Under the pieces are notes generated by a model. The model ran no database searches, was not told where the DNA came from, and was given only the letters and a program-made list of their open reading frames with translations. From Mariniphaga sp041687255 (GTDB lineage Bacteria; Bacteroidota; Bacteroidia; Bacteroidales; Prolixibacteraceae): a DNA stretch of 64,000 nucleotides. Positions 53,913 through 63,360 of this stretch are shown one piece after another. The stretch covers positions 1 through 64,000 of the forward strand of contig JAWLCL010000012.1 in assembly GCA_041687255.1 (NCBI GenBank), in the 5' to 3' direction. Positions within the stretch are counted from its first letter, which is position 1; the number at the start of each line of letters is the position of its first letter. The translations under genes were made by a program, and so were the position numbers.

Positions 53913-54707
53913 ATGAGATACATTTTATTTGCCGGCCTGACTTTTCTTATTATTTTTTCATGTACCCCTACTGATAAATCTCCGGAATATGTTACCTACA
54001 GGACTCTTCCTGAAGGTGCCGGTATTCAGTATGAAAAAAGAGATTTTTATGATAATCGTCCGGGGAACCCTGTCGAAGGAAACCATCCGGCACTGGATAG
54101 CCTGGCAAGGCTAAGGCTCAAATTTTTCGACCCGAAGGACCAGTTTGAATCAGACCGGTTCCGGTTTTTTTGGAATAAATTCAGACAAGAGGTGAGAAAC
54201 AGGGAATTATCAGAAGAAGAAGCACTTTTATGGTTCAATCTTACCGGGTTTCTTTTTCAAATTACCGGCGATGCCATGGTTGCTGAAGAGCTTGAACGCC
54301 TTGTATATCAATATTTTTTTGCAACCCCTGGTATGCCGCCCGATTCGCTTATTTTGCCTTATGTGTTTACACGAAATACCGATTTTATTCATTTAAACCT
54401 GTACCTTCCGGCCTCAATACATTTTGAGCATTCATTGGGAGGAAACATAACGGTGAACCTGGAAACCGATTTCCCGGAAACGGATACTGCCCGCATTAAC
54501 TTTAGTATGGAAACAAAACAATATATGGAAGTTTATGTGCGTATTCCCTCATGGGCAGAAGATGCTTCCGTCACTGTGAAAGGAGTTAAATACCTCGCTA
54601 ACCCCGGAAGTTACAGTAAAATTGCAAAAAAATGGAAAGAAGGTGACGTTGTGGAGGTGGAAATCCCCTTGGATAATTTACCTCCATATATGAAACCCGG
54701 TAGTTAG
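53913..54707 (+). CDS. Lipoprotein with GH127 (DUF1680) C-terminal-like domain, no catalytic barrel
   Basis: 264 aa from MRYILFAGLTFLIIFSCTPTDK, lipobox FSCTP. Upstream Met at 53811 gives a non-signal extension. The C-terminal about 90 residues (INLETDFPETDTARINFSMETKQYMEVYVRIPSWAEDASVTVKG .. NPGSYSKIAKKWKEGDVVEVEIPL) look like the beta domain of GH127 arabinofuranosidases. The catalytic alpha/alpha barrel is missing and residues 30-170 are unlike it. Could be a relic or a binding protein. Precedes galM by 246 bp. Confidence 0.6.
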   Translation: MRYILFAGLTFLIIFSCTPTDKSPEYVTYRTLPEGAGIQYEKRDFYDNRPGNPVEGNHPALDSLARLRLKFFDPKDQFESDRFRFFWNKFRQEVRNRELSEEEALLWFNLTGFLFQITGDAMVAEELERLVYQYFFATPGMPPDSLILPYVFTRNTDFIHLNLYLPASIHFEHSLGGNITVNLETDFPETDTARINFSMETKQYMEVYVRIPSWAEDASVTVKGVKYLANPGSYSKIAKKWKEGDVVEVEIPLDNLPPYMKPGS

Positions 54708-54953
54708 TTATACTGGCGCATTGATTAGTAAATGACCATATAATGCTGTCAATCATTATTATTTTATCTGAAGAGAAGAAACAGTCAGATGAATATCTAT
54801 TTTTATATTTTTGTAGCTGGAGTAGTCTCATTGATAAAATGAATCAGAAACATTAAAAAGCGTCCCTGATGGTTAAGAATATCATTCATTCGGAAAATTT
54901 GGATTTTCGAGGCTATTCATGGGAATGCTTTTCAAATTATAAAGTAGAATGTA

Positions 54954-56078
54954 ATGAAAAAACTAATCCTTTGTTTATCGATTGCTGTTATTACAGCCTG
55001 TACAACCAAAACTGAAAATGAAATTGAAATGCCTTACAACGAATCGGATTTTGAAGCAGTGATTGACGGGAAGCAAACCCGGATGTTCACTATGAAAAAT
55101 GCCTCCGGAATGGTGGTTACTCTTACCAATTACGGAGCAAAAATCATTTCAGTTTATGCTCCCGACACTGAAGGAAACTTTGCTGATGTAGTACTGGGAT
55201 TTAATTCTATTGATGAGTATCAAAAATACGGTGCAAGTCACGGAGCTGTTGTTGGCCCTTTTGCAAACCGTATTGCCGGTGCACAATTTACAATTGATGG
55301 TGAAACATACAATCTGCCGGTGAATAACGGGGAAGCCACTTTGCATTCCGGCCCTGATAGCTGGTACCGGAAAGTGTGGGATTATGAGCAAAATGGAAAT
55401 GTTACAGTATTTTCTCTTGAAAGCCCTGATGGTGAATTTGGCTTTCCCGGAAATAAAAAAGCCAAAGTGACCTACACTTTAACCGATGAAAATGAACTCC
55501 GCATAGATTATGAAGTAACTACCGATAAACCTACGCATATTAATCTTACCAACCATAGTTATTTTAACCTGAGAGGTGAAGGCAACGGTGATATTCTTGA
55601 TCATATTCTGGTAATCAATGCCGGCAAGTCAACTCCGGTAAAAGATGAAAGCATGATTCCAACAGGAGATATAGTGGATATTAGTGGAACATCGCTCGAT
55701 TTTACCAGTCCAAAAGCTATAGGCGAAGAAATTGATGCCGATCATCCCCAGCTTAAATACGGTGCGGGTTACGATTTTAATTATGTGATTGATAAGGAAC
55801 CCGGTGAACTGGCATTTGCTGCCAGCGCATTTGAACCTGAAAGCGGCCGGTACATGGAGGTTTTTACTACCGAACCCGGGGTTCAGCTCTATACCGGTAA
55901 CCATTTAAGCGGAAAAGAAATCGGGAACAGCGGACAACCTTATACTGAACGAACAGGATTCTGCCTGGAGACTCAACATTTCCCTGATAGTCCGAATCAG
56001 CCTGATTTTCCGTCCACTTTACTAAAACCGGGTGAAATGTATAATTCAACAACAATTTATGCGTTCTCTATCAGGTAA
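54954..56078 (+). CDS. galM: Aldose 1-epimerase, lipoprotein form
   Basis: 374 aa; lipobox AVITACTTK. GalM beta-sandwich: MVVTLTNYGAKIISVYAPDTEG, HGAVVGPFANRIAGAQF, GEATLHSGPDSWYRKVWD (His), HINLTNHSYFNLRGEG (catalytic His), LDFTSPKAIG, YTGNHLSG and GFCLETQHFPDSPNQPDFP (catalytic Glu). Interconverts alpha and beta aldoses in the periplasm or envelope. Confidence 0.94.
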   Translation: MKKLILCLSIAVITACTTKTENEIEMPYNESDFEAVIDGKQTRMFTMKNASGMVVTLTNYGAKIISVYAPDTEGNFADVVLGFNSIDEYQKYGASHGAVVGPFANRIAGAQFTIDGETYNLPVNNGEATLHSGPDSWYRKVWDYEQNGNVTVFSLESPDGEFGFPGNKKAKVTYTLTDENELRIDYEVTTDKPTHINLTNHSYFNLRGEGNGDILDHILVINAGKSTPVKDESMIPTGDIVDISGTSLDFTSPKAIGEEIDADHPQLKYGAGYDFNYVIDKEPGELAFAASAFEPESGRYMEVFTTEPGVQLYTGNHLSGKEIGNSGQPYTERTGFCLETQHFPDSPNQPDFPSTLLKPGEMYNSTTIYAFSIR

Positions 56079-56153
56079 AGGCATAAACTAATCGTTCCTG
56101 CTTATCGAAATATTCGACATTAAATTGGGAGTCATATAACTTTAACCTGACTA

Positions 56154-56660
56154 ATGGACGCTGAAAAGTACGGGGAAAGTTGGTTTAAAAATACATTTGA
56201 TCAGAATTATCAGTTTGTCCTGAATTATCTGTTTTATCTTTCAGGTGATGCTGAATTGTCAGAAGATCTGACACAGGATGTTTTTTTGCAATTATGGGAT
56301 AAACGCCGGAGTGTTGAAGAAAAAACGCTTCGGTCTTACCTTTTTACAATAGCCCGGAACTGTTTTTTAAAGAACATACGCAGACAGAAATATGACTTGA
56401 AATTCCGTTCTTCATTTTTCGAAAATGTTGAAAATGAGTCTCCCGACTATATTCTGGAGATGAAGGAATTCGATGAAAAGCTGCAGAAATCGTTGGCCGC
56501 GCTTCCCGAAAAGTGCCGCGTGGTATTTTTAATGAACAGAATTGATGGTTTGAGTTACCGGGAAATTGCCGAAGCTCTTGGGGTGAGCGTTAAGGCAGTA
56601 GAAAAACAGATGAGCAAAGCTCTTTCTATACTCCGTGAGAAAATTGGGGGAAAGCTTTAG
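56154..56660 (+). CDS. FecI-like ECF sigma-70 factor
   Basis: 168 aa. Region 2 (NYLFYLSGDAELSEDLTQDVFLQLWDKRRSVEEKTLRSYLFTIARN) and region 4 (LAALPEKCRVVFLMNRIDGLSYREIAEALGVSVKAVEKQMSKALSIL) of the Bacteroidota RpoE/FecI type. 2 bp before the TonB receptor gene. Confidence 0.92.
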   Translation: MDAEKYGESWFKNTFDQNYQFVLNYLFYLSGDAELSEDLTQDVFLQLWDKRRSVEEKTLRSYLFTIARNCFLKNIRRQKYDLKFRSSFFENVENESPDYILEMKEFDEKLQKSLAALPEKCRVVFLMNRIDGLSYREIAEALGVSVKAVEKQMSKALSILREKIGGKL

Positions 56661-56662
56661 TT

Positions 56663-59356
56663 ATGGAAATTGAGATGTTTAAAGCGAAAGAGAAGCGGGA
56701 GCTTGAGGTTAACCTAAGCTTCTGTTTAAGTTGTGTGGTTTTCTTTTTTCTTATGCTGCTGTTTAATCAGGGGAAAGCCCAACAGGATATTTCTGAAGCT
56801 TCTGGCGATAAACCTTTAACTGTTCTGCTGGAAGATGTCTCACAAATGTGGGGCGCCCGATTTGCCTATGATGCGGATTCTTTTAAAGATATAAAAACAA
56901 ATTTTATCTTTAAGGACAGCACATTAGAGCAGTTTTTTAAATATCTGAAGGAAGAACATCAAATTGACTGCAAGCAGATAGACGGCACCTGGCTTCTGAT
57001 AAGAAAAGTTGTTTCTGTGCCGGAACCTGTTGCTATTCCCAGGACGCGGCAACTGGAGTTGTATGGTTATGTTCGCGATGCCCAAACAGGTGAAGATCTT
57101 ATCTACTGCAACATTGCAGCTGAAGGAAACAAGGGGGGGATGACCAATGAACTTGGCTTTTTTAATTTCATTGTACCGGAAAGCGATTCAGTACGGGTGC
57201 TTGTAAGCCACCTGGGATATCAGCGGCTGGATACTTTAGTGCCGGTTAATGAACAGGTTGTTTTTCATTTGAAGCCCTCTGCTATAATGGTTGATGTTAT
57301 AAAGGTGGTGCATTATGAAAGCCGCGTCTTACAGGCGTCGCCAAGACCGGAGAAAGTAGCATTTAATCCGCTGAAGGCAGCATCGGTTCCACGAATTGCA
57401 AACGATGATATGGGTAATGCATTGTTATTGATTCCGGGAGTGGATTTTATTCATGGCGGCACCTCTGGTCTTTCAATCAGGGGAAGTGAACCTACCGATA
57501 ACCTTGTGCTTTTTGATGGTATTCCCGTACTTGAGACCAGCCATTTGTTGGGAAATATGAGTGTGCTGAATGCCAAATTTGTTCAGCAGGCATTTGTATC
57601 GCGCGGAGGATTTGATGCAGGATATGGCGGGCGGGTTTCCGGATTGATTGAACTTACCGGTAAATCGGGCAAGAACAATAAACCTTATCTCGATCTGTCG
57701 GCAAATCTGCTGAATACAAATGTTCTTGCTAATGTGCCGGTAACCGAAAAATTATCAGTAACTGCTGCCTGGCGCCGCTCTTTTATCGACAGTTGGCAGA
57801 ATTACCTCTACTTCAGATTAATTGATGATGTTGTTTCTTCGGAACAAAATCCTGTAACTTCTACAATCATTCCACTGGTAAAATTTCAGGATGTGAATGC
57901 TAAAATCAGCTTTCATCCGGCCGAAAATTTTGAAATGAACCTAAACCTGCTTTATGGTAACGATAATCAGAAAAGAGATTTTGAATTGTTGCAGACTAAA
58001 GATTTCTACCGCAATGAAAATACGCAAAGTGAAAGTTTAGGATTAAGCCTTAACTTAAACTGGCAGGCCTCGCCCCATTGGTTCCATACTTTTACAGCAG
58101 GATTCTCAAAATTGGAAAAAAGCAGTGTTGATGAGACCGGTGAATTGCAAACTTTGACCGATACCATAGTGAGTCCGGGACAAGGTCAGGGTAAAGGGAA
58201 AGGATTGGCTAAAACCCGTGAAAGAACATATACGCGGGAAATCCATGATATTGATAACGGCTTTAATAAAGTTGAAGAATACCGTGCAGAATGGAAATCA
58301 CAGCTTAAATCCGGCATATTCACCAGTGAGGCTGGAATTGGAGGGACTTTCAACAGGTATGGCTACGATTTTTTTGCAAGCCGTTTATACGATGATTTGC
58401 AGATAGATTCTATTTCAAGCAGCAGCGAGTTAATTCTTCTTAACGGGTTCATTCAGCAATACATCGATCCGTCTCCATTGCTTTCGTTCAGGTGGGGAAT
58501 CCGCACCAATTATGATCCTTCACGTAACACGTATTTCTGGCAACCTCGTGGTGCGGTTGAATTCAAACCTGCAGAAAATATGAAGCTCTATTTTCTAACC
58601 GGTGTTTATTACCAGTTTCTGTCAGGCATCAGAAGATTCGACAGCGAAGGTCATTTCAGCCGCATATGGTTTTTACCAGAAATGGAAGGAAAAGGCATCG
58701 TTTCAGGAAAGCATTACATCATTGGAGCCAAATTTCATAAACACGGATGGTTTGCAGATTTTGAAGCCTATCATAAAAACTCCGGGGGAAAAGTAAATAT
58801 GTTTGCGGAGTTAAATCAACAGGGAAATAACCAGAATGTTTCCTACGTCCTGAGAGAAGGCAAAGAGCAAAAGAAAGGAATCGACCTGTTTTTGCAAAAG
58901 AAACATTTTATCTTCAACCATATGGCAGCATATTCATATTCAGTTTCAGAAGAGCAGATAAATGGATTTTTTGGTAACCAATGGTATCCCGGTTATAACG
59001 ACCGCACTCATCGCCTGAAGCTGACGGAAATGCTAAGCTGGAAAACCTGGTCATTAACAGGCAGCTGGCAATGGGCAAGCGGGTTGCCCATATACAGGCA
59101 TGTATTAAACCAGGAAAAGGAGGATTTTGTGCGTTCTGCTGATTTTTCCCAGGTGAACATGGCCCTTGTTAAATCATTTAAGAACAAGTATTTTTTATTA
59201 AATGCAGGAGCATCGCTGCTTAATGTATTTAACCGTTCAAATATTGTAGAGGTAAATTACCTTCGTTTTTCTTCCGATGCAGGCTCTATGACGGTAAGAT
59301 CCGATGTTTCAGCCCTTGGCACTACTCCGGTATTCTTTATTGACATTAAATTTTAA
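56663..59356 (+). CDS. TonB-dependent receptor with STN and carboxypeptidase-like N-terminal domains
   Basis: 897 aa. Signal peptide (CLSCVVFFFLMLLFNQGKAQQ). Residues about 45-112 form an STN signalling domain (PLTVLLEDVSQMWGARFAYD ... IFKDSTLEQFFKYL). A carboxypeptidase D regulatory-like domain follows (about 130-205; YGYVRDAQTGEDLIYCNI), then the plug (LIPGVDFIHGGTSGLSIRGSEPTDNLVLFDGIPVLE) and a barrel. A Gly/Lys loop (GQGQGKGKGLAKTRERTY) lies near residue 510. The STN domain indicates signalling to the FecR/sigma pair. No SusD partner. Confidence 0.93.
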   Translation: MEIEMFKAKEKRELEVNLSFCLSCVVFFFLMLLFNQGKAQQDISEASGDKPLTVLLEDVSQMWGARFAYDADSFKDIKTNFIFKDSTLEQFFKYLKEEHQIDCKQIDGTWLLIRKVVSVPEPVAIPRTRQLELYGYVRDAQTGEDLIYCNIAAEGNKGGMTNELGFFNFIVPESDSVRVLVSHLGYQRLDTLVPVNEQVVFHLKPSAIMVDVIKVVHYESRVLQASPRPEKVAFNPLKAASVPRIANDDMGNALLLIPGVDFIHGGTSGLSIRGSEPTDNLVLFDGIPVLETSHLLGNMSVLNAKFVQQAFVSRGGFDAGYGGRVSGLIELTGKSGKNNKPYLDLSANLLNTNVLANVPVTEKLSVTAAWRRSFIDSWQNYLYFRLIDDVVSSEQNPVTSTIIPLVKFQDVNAKISFHPAENFEMNLNLLYGNDNQKRDFELLQTKDFYRNENTQSESLGLSLNLNWQASPHWFHTFTAGFSKLEKSSVDETGELQTLTDTIVSPGQGQGKGKGLAKTRERTYTREIHDIDNGFNKVEEYRAEWKSQLKSGIFTSEAGIGGTFNRYGYDFFASRLYDDLQIDSISSSSELILLNGFIQQYIDPSPLLSFRWGIRTNYDPSRNTYFWQPRGAVEFKPAENMKLYFLTGVYYQFLSGIRRFDSEGHFSRIWFLPEMEGKGIVSGKHYIIGAKFHKHGWFADFEAYHKNSGGKVNMFAELNQQGNNQNVSYVLREGKEQKKGIDLFLQKKHFIFNHMAAYSYSVSEEQINGFFGNQWYPGYNDRTHRLKLTEMLSWKTWSLTGSWQWASGLPIYRHVLNQEKEDFVRSADFSQVNMALVKSFKNKYFLLNAGASLLNVFNRSNIVEVNYLRFSSDAGSMTVRSDVSALGTTPVFFIDIKF

Positions 59357-59453
59357 CCGGTTATAATTTTATTTGACAAACGGGGTAGGGTATTACATTC
59401 CTGATGGATATACTAATTGTTGAATGCAGATAAATTTTGGCATTTTTTATAAA

Positions 59454-60290
59454 ATGAAAAAAAGAGAAAATAGCGGGCACGATATTCCCCAAAAAGCTGA
59501 ACGGCTGTTAAAAAGCTACAAAGTAGATACACGTTCAGAGAAGGATGAGGTATTTCGTCAGCTAATGGATAAAATTGAAGAAAAAGAACAGAAACCGGCA
59601 AGGAAAATTTCCTGGTACATAACTGCTGCTGCTTCTGTTGCTGCCACTGCTGCAATCCTGATTGGCTTTTGGTTGTTTACTGCAACTCATACTGTACAGA
59701 CGGAAAGTGGAGAAGCTTATGCATTCCGCTTACCTGATGATTCGAGAATAGTATTGCATGATGGCAGTTCCCTGTCATACCGCAGGTATTTCTGGAATCG
59801 AAATGTAACTCTGACGGGAGAGGCCTACTTTGAGGTCGAAAAAGGTGCAGGCTTTCGTGTGAAAACTAAACAGGGTGAAGTGCAGGTGCTTGGTACACGG
59901 TTCCTGGTGAATGAAATGCAAAACCAGTTTACCGTTCAGTGTTATGAAGGTAAAGTAAAAACCAGTTATAAGGAAGATTCATGGATGCTTGAGCCGGGAA
60001 CCCGTTTTCTGGGCAAAGGCGAATCGGCCCAAAAAGAAACTGTTGTTAATGAAAACAAATATCCTTCGTTTGCCAAATTCAGCGAAAATTTTAAAAATGT
60101 TGCCTTGGAAGAGGTCCTGCTTGAATTGGAACAATTTTTTGAAGTAGACATTGATTTGGAGGAAAATTCAGGTAAAAATTTTACGGGAAACATCAGCACC
60201 GGCAGCCTGGAAAACGCTCTGCAAATTGTTTGTGAGCCATTACAGTTGAAATACGCTTTTAGAGATAAATACAGAATTATTATTTACTGA
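59454..60290 (+). CDS. FecR-like anti-sigma factor
   Basis: 278 aa from MKKRENSGHDIPQKAERLL; a Met at 59424 is also possible. Cytoplasmic N-terminus, one membrane helix (ISWYITAAASVAATAAILIGFWLF), then FecR domain (AYAFRLPDDSRIVLHDGSSLSYRRYFWNRNVTLTGEAYFEVEKGAGFRVKTKQGEVQVLGTRFLVN) and C-terminal STN-contact (NVALEEVLLELEQFFEVDIDL). It follows, not precedes, the TonB receptor. Confidence 0.9.
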   Translation: MKKRENSGHDIPQKAERLLKSYKVDTRSEKDEVFRQLMDKIEEKEQKPARKISWYITAAASVAATAAILIGFWLFTATHTVQTESGEAYAFRLPDDSRIVLHDGSSLSYRRYFWNRNVTLTGEAYFEVEKGAGFRVKTKQGEVQVLGTRFLVNEMQNQFTVQCYEGKVKTSYKEDSWMLEPGTRFLGKGESAQKETVVNENKYPSFAKFSENFKNVALEEVLLELEQFFEVDIDLEENSGKNFTGNISTGSLENALQIVCEPLQLKYAFRDKYRIIIY

Positions 60291-60305
60291 TTAAAATTTA
60301 TTAAC

Positions 60306-61244
60306 ATGACGCGATTATTTAAAATTACTGCCGGAACAGCTTTTATGCTGCTTTTAGGCTTGATGATGAGTTGCAACAACCTTTCTGAAGATGAATTAGG
60401 CCTTGAAAATCAAGGAAAAGGGACCGTAGTTTTTAAAATCACAGATGCTCCTTTTCCGGTTGATTTGGTAGAAGAAGCAAATGTAACCATCGATTGGATA
60501 GAATTGCATAAAAATCCAACGGAGGGTTTGGATGAAGAAGCAATTGATGAGGAGGAAGTTATTCTTATCGAATTGGAAGAAGCTGAAACTTATAACCTTC
60601 TTGAGCTAAGGAACGGTTTGACAGCAAGTATGGCTGAAATAGACGTTCCTGCCGGTGCTTATGCCGAAATCAGGTTGCATGTTGTTGATGCAGGCATATT
60701 GTTAAAAGACGGAACTACTCATAATCTGAAAGTTCCAAGTGGGGATGCCAGCGGAATTAAAATAAAACTTGAACCCGCACTTGACGTGGTTGAAGGCCTG
60801 CAGGCTGAAGTGCTAATTGATTTTGATTTAAGCCGTTCGTTTGTTATGCGGGGAAATCCTAACAATAACAATGGTTTTATATTTAAGCCGGTTGTGCGTG
60901 CTGTTGCCAACGTTCAAACAGCTGCCGGCGAAATTTCGGGAACAGTTACTTATGACGATGGGAGTCCAATAGGAGAAGCTTCTCTGACTTTATTTCAGGA
61001 GGATGAACAGATAACTTCAGCCATTACCGAGGTAGAAGATGGTTTCTATTCAATGCCCGGCATACTTCCCGGAACTTACATCATGCTTCTGGAGGTGGGT
61101 GATTATAGTAAAGAAGTACCTGTAACGGTTGAAGCCAGAGTAATAACTGAACTTGATTTTGTTGTTGAAACAGCAGATGAAACAAATACTACCGGAGGTG
61201 AAACTGATGGTGAAGGTACTGAAGAAAGTACAGAAGGAAACTAG
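60306..61244 (+). CDS. DUF4382 lipoprotein with carboxypeptidase regulatory-like repeat
   Basis: 312 aa, lipobox LMMSCNNL. DUF4382 at about 38-195 (GTVVFKITDAPFPVDLVEEANVTIDWIELH ... YAEIRLHVVDAG) and a carboxypeptidase-like beta domain at about 205-285 (GEISGTVTYDDGSPIGEASLTL). An acidic Thr/Gly/Glu-rich tail ends the protein. 15 bp after fecR, so part of the same operon; probably surface-exposed partner or cargo of the TonB receptor (inferred). Confidence 0.88.
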   Translation: MTRLFKITAGTAFMLLLGLMMSCNNLSEDELGLENQGKGTVVFKITDAPFPVDLVEEANVTIDWIELHKNPTEGLDEEAIDEEEVILIELEEAETYNLLELRNGLTASMAEIDVPAGAYAEIRLHVVDAGILLKDGTTHNLKVPSGDASGIKIKLEPALDVVEGLQAEVLIDFDLSRSFVMRGNPNNNNGFIFKPVVRAVANVQTAAGEISGTVTYDDGSPIGEASLTLFQEDEQITSAITEVEDGFYSMPGILPGTYIMLLEVGDYSKEVPVTVEARVITELDFVVETADETNTTGGETDGEGTEESTEGN

Positions 61245-61297
61245 TGAATAGCTGTTTTTTGTGATTTTTTCTTTTAGGTAAGGTGGGGTTTTATACC

Positions 61298-61327
61298 AAA
61301 GAGGCGCTTAAACGGCGCCTCTTTTTG
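61298..61327 (+). terminator. Terminator of the sigma-TonB-FecR-DUF4382 operon
   Basis: AAAGAGGCGC / GCGCCTCTTT stem (61298-61307, 61315-61324) with a 7-nt loop and five T, 54 bp after the last stop. Confidence 0.88.
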
Positions 61328-61618
61328 TTCCGGATATCTGTACCTGATGATTTACTTTTTTGCAATCTGCCTGCACTCTGCAGCTGATTTAAACAGCTGC
61401 AACCCCTAACTTTTGTCATATTCATATATTTTCCTGAAAATATTCACCTTACAATTCAGCACCTACCGGGCTGCCAAAAATTATTAATACAAATTAAAAG
61501 ATGATAGGATTCGCTGCTTGCCGGTAACCTGACCGGTGATTAATTTGAATCTTATTCCCGATGAGAACATCGACATGAGGTCATATCTGCTCCTTTTTTC
61601 AGACCTGCATTCACCGTT

Positions 61619-61677
61619 CATTCTCCATGTTTAATTGAATTTACATTGAATTTGGTACGCCCCATGTATGGAGAATG
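61619..61677. repeat. Inverted-repeat element with conserved core (copy 2)
   Basis: Arms CATTCTCCAT (61619-61628) and ATGGAGAATG (61668-61677) pair perfectly. The core shares AATTGAATTTACATTGA and GTACG/GTATG with copy 1 at 26219-26287, whose arms differ in sequence but also pair. The rest of the gap 61328-61936 shows nothing recognised. Confidence 0.5.
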
Positions 61678-61936
61678 TATGTTGTATGTTTAATCAGGGA
61701 TCCTCGAAACAAATAATTAACTGGGAGAACCGCACGTTATTTTTTAGTTGCATGAGCAGTTGTGAAAATTTAATACAGGCGAAATTTTTGTAGTAATGAG
61801 CGATTAAACCTGTTTAAACGTATATTGGAAGCAAGGTGGAAGAGGTTTAATCAATTTTTATTCTTCTGGCAAACCAAAATTTTATACTTTCGTCGTATAA
61901 ATTTTCATCTTTTTTGAGAAACACCGGGATATTTAT

Positions 61937-62740
61937 ATGCAAAAGAAGGTTGTTGTAATTACAGGTGCATCATCAGGTATCGGAAAAGCATTGGCTGAAA
62001 AATATGCCAGTGAGGGCTGGGACCTTGTTTTAGCTGCCCGCAGGGAGGACCGGCTGAAAGAGCTGGAAGAAAAATTTGGGCAGTCGCGGGCGCTTGCAGT
62101 TAAAACTGATGTAACCGTTGAAAGCGACTGCCGCGAATTGATTGAAAAAGGAATACGAAGGTTCGGGCGCATTGATGTTTTGATAAATAATGCCGGTATA
62201 TCAATGCGGGCGCTGTTTCACAATACCGAGCTTAGTGTGCTGCGGCAGGTGATGGATGTCAATTACTGGGGCACCGTTTATTGTACTAAATTTGCATTGC
62301 CCCATCTGCTTGAAACAAAAGGTTCGCTGGTGGGAGTGATTTCCATTGGCGGCTATCTTGGTCTGCCCGGACGAAGCGGTTATTCAGCTGCCAAGTTTGC
62401 TGTCAGAGGTTTTTTACAAACTATCCGTACCGAAAACCTTAAAAACGGATTGCATGTGCTTATTGCAGCGCCCGGATTTACTGCTTCCGAAATCCGGAAA
62501 AATGCCCTTGTTGCCAATGGCCTTCCGCAGGGAAATACTCCGCGGAACGAAAACAAGATGATGTCGGCCGAAGCTTGTGCTGCTCATATTTTTAAGGCCA
62601 TCCAGAACAGAAAGCGTGAGCTGATTTTGACCTTCCTGGAAGGGAAATTTACAGTGTTTCTTGCCAAATTCTTTCCCTCTTTTATCGATAAATTGTCCTA
62701 CAAAATGTTTGCCCGTGAACCCGATTCACCTTTTAAATAA
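61937..62740 (+). CDS. Short-chain dehydrogenase, canonical
   Basis: 267 aa. ITGASSGIGKALAEKYA, VLINNAGISMRA, ISIGGYLGLPGRSGYSAAKFAVRGF with the normal YSAAK motif. C-terminal basic, membrane-near segment (FLEGKFTVFLAKFFPSFIDKL). Substrate unknown, possibly a lipid-type ketoreductase. A near-consensus -7 (TACTTTCG) lies at 61885. Confidence 0.88.
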   Translation: MQKKVVVITGASSGIGKALAEKYASEGWDLVLAARREDRLKELEEKFGQSRALAVKTDVTVESDCRELIEKGIRRFGRIDVLINNAGISMRALFHNTELSVLRQVMDVNYWGTVYCTKFALPHLLETKGSLVGVISIGGYLGLPGRSGYSAAKFAVRGFLQTIRTENLKNGLHVLIAAPGFTASEIRKNALVANGLPQGNTPRNENKMMSAEACAAHIFKAIQNRKRELILTFLEGKFTVFLAKFFPSFIDKLSYKMFAREPDSPFK

Positions 62741-62792
62741 ATAGTAATACCTGCCCCTGTGACACTTATTAAGATGCAAATTTTTGTACTTT

Positions 62793-62800
62793 TATGTTTG
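62793..62800 (+). promoter_or_regulatory. -7 box before the unknown protein gene
   Basis: TATGTTTG matches TAnnTTTG. Transcription near 62806 would be too close to the ATG at 62811, supporting the later ATG at 62823. Confidence 0.45.
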
Positions 62801-62822
62801 GTATAATTAAATGAATTACGAT

Positions 62823-63359
62823 ATGGAAGACTTACCTGCAGGAACGCGTGTGAAACATCCCCGGTATGGTGAGGGAATTGTCAGCAGGGATAAACTGACA
62901 GCGTGGGAAATCTTTTTTGAAAAAGGGGGGAAGATGGAAATTACCAAAAGGAATCCAGACTTAACAGTCCTTGAAAAAAAAGAAGGTGAAGCTGTAAAAA
63001 CAGGAATTAATCTTTCTGAAATTGAAAATGTGCTAAAGTACGTTCTCGATCAGTACAGTGCTCTCAATGAAGTGGTACCGCTTGGTGATAAGTGGATAGG
63101 CGGCACTTTGCTGTTGCAACCGGCCAACACCGATCTGAAGCCTAAGGAAATTCCGGTAGAAGCATTCTTTCATAAGATTATCATGTTGCGCGACCGCCTT
63201 CGTGTACTGGAGCAGAACATCAACAGCCATAGTGTCCTTTCCGATGAGGAAAAGGTGAATCTTCAGCAATACATTACCCGGATATATGGCTCTCTTACCA
63301 CATTTAATGTTCTTTTTTCCGACAAAGCTTATTATTTTGTTGGCTCTAAATCAAAATAG
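62823..63359 (+). CDS. Unknown protein with PcrA-like KOW/SH3 N-terminus
   Basis: 178 aa. MEDLPAGTRVKHPRYGEGIVSRDKLTAWEIFFEKGGKMEITKRNPDLTVLE is a small SH3-like domain resembling the C-terminus of UvrD/PcrA helicases. The rest is helical: LKYVLDQYSALNEVVPLGDKWIGGTLLLQPANTDLKPKEIPVEAFFHKIIMLRDRLRVLEQNIN. Common as a conserved hypothetical in Bacteroidota. A Met at 62811 is possible but close to the promoter. Confidence 0.75.
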   Translation: MEDLPAGTRVKHPRYGEGIVSRDKLTAWEIFFEKGGKMEITKRNPDLTVLEKKEGEAVKTGINLSEIENVLKYVLDQYSALNEVVPLGDKWIGGTLLLQPANTDLKPKEIPVEAFFHKIIMLRDRLRVLEQNINSHSVLSDEEKVNLQQYITRIYGSLTTFNVLFSDKAYYFVGSKSK

Positions 63360-63360
63360 G

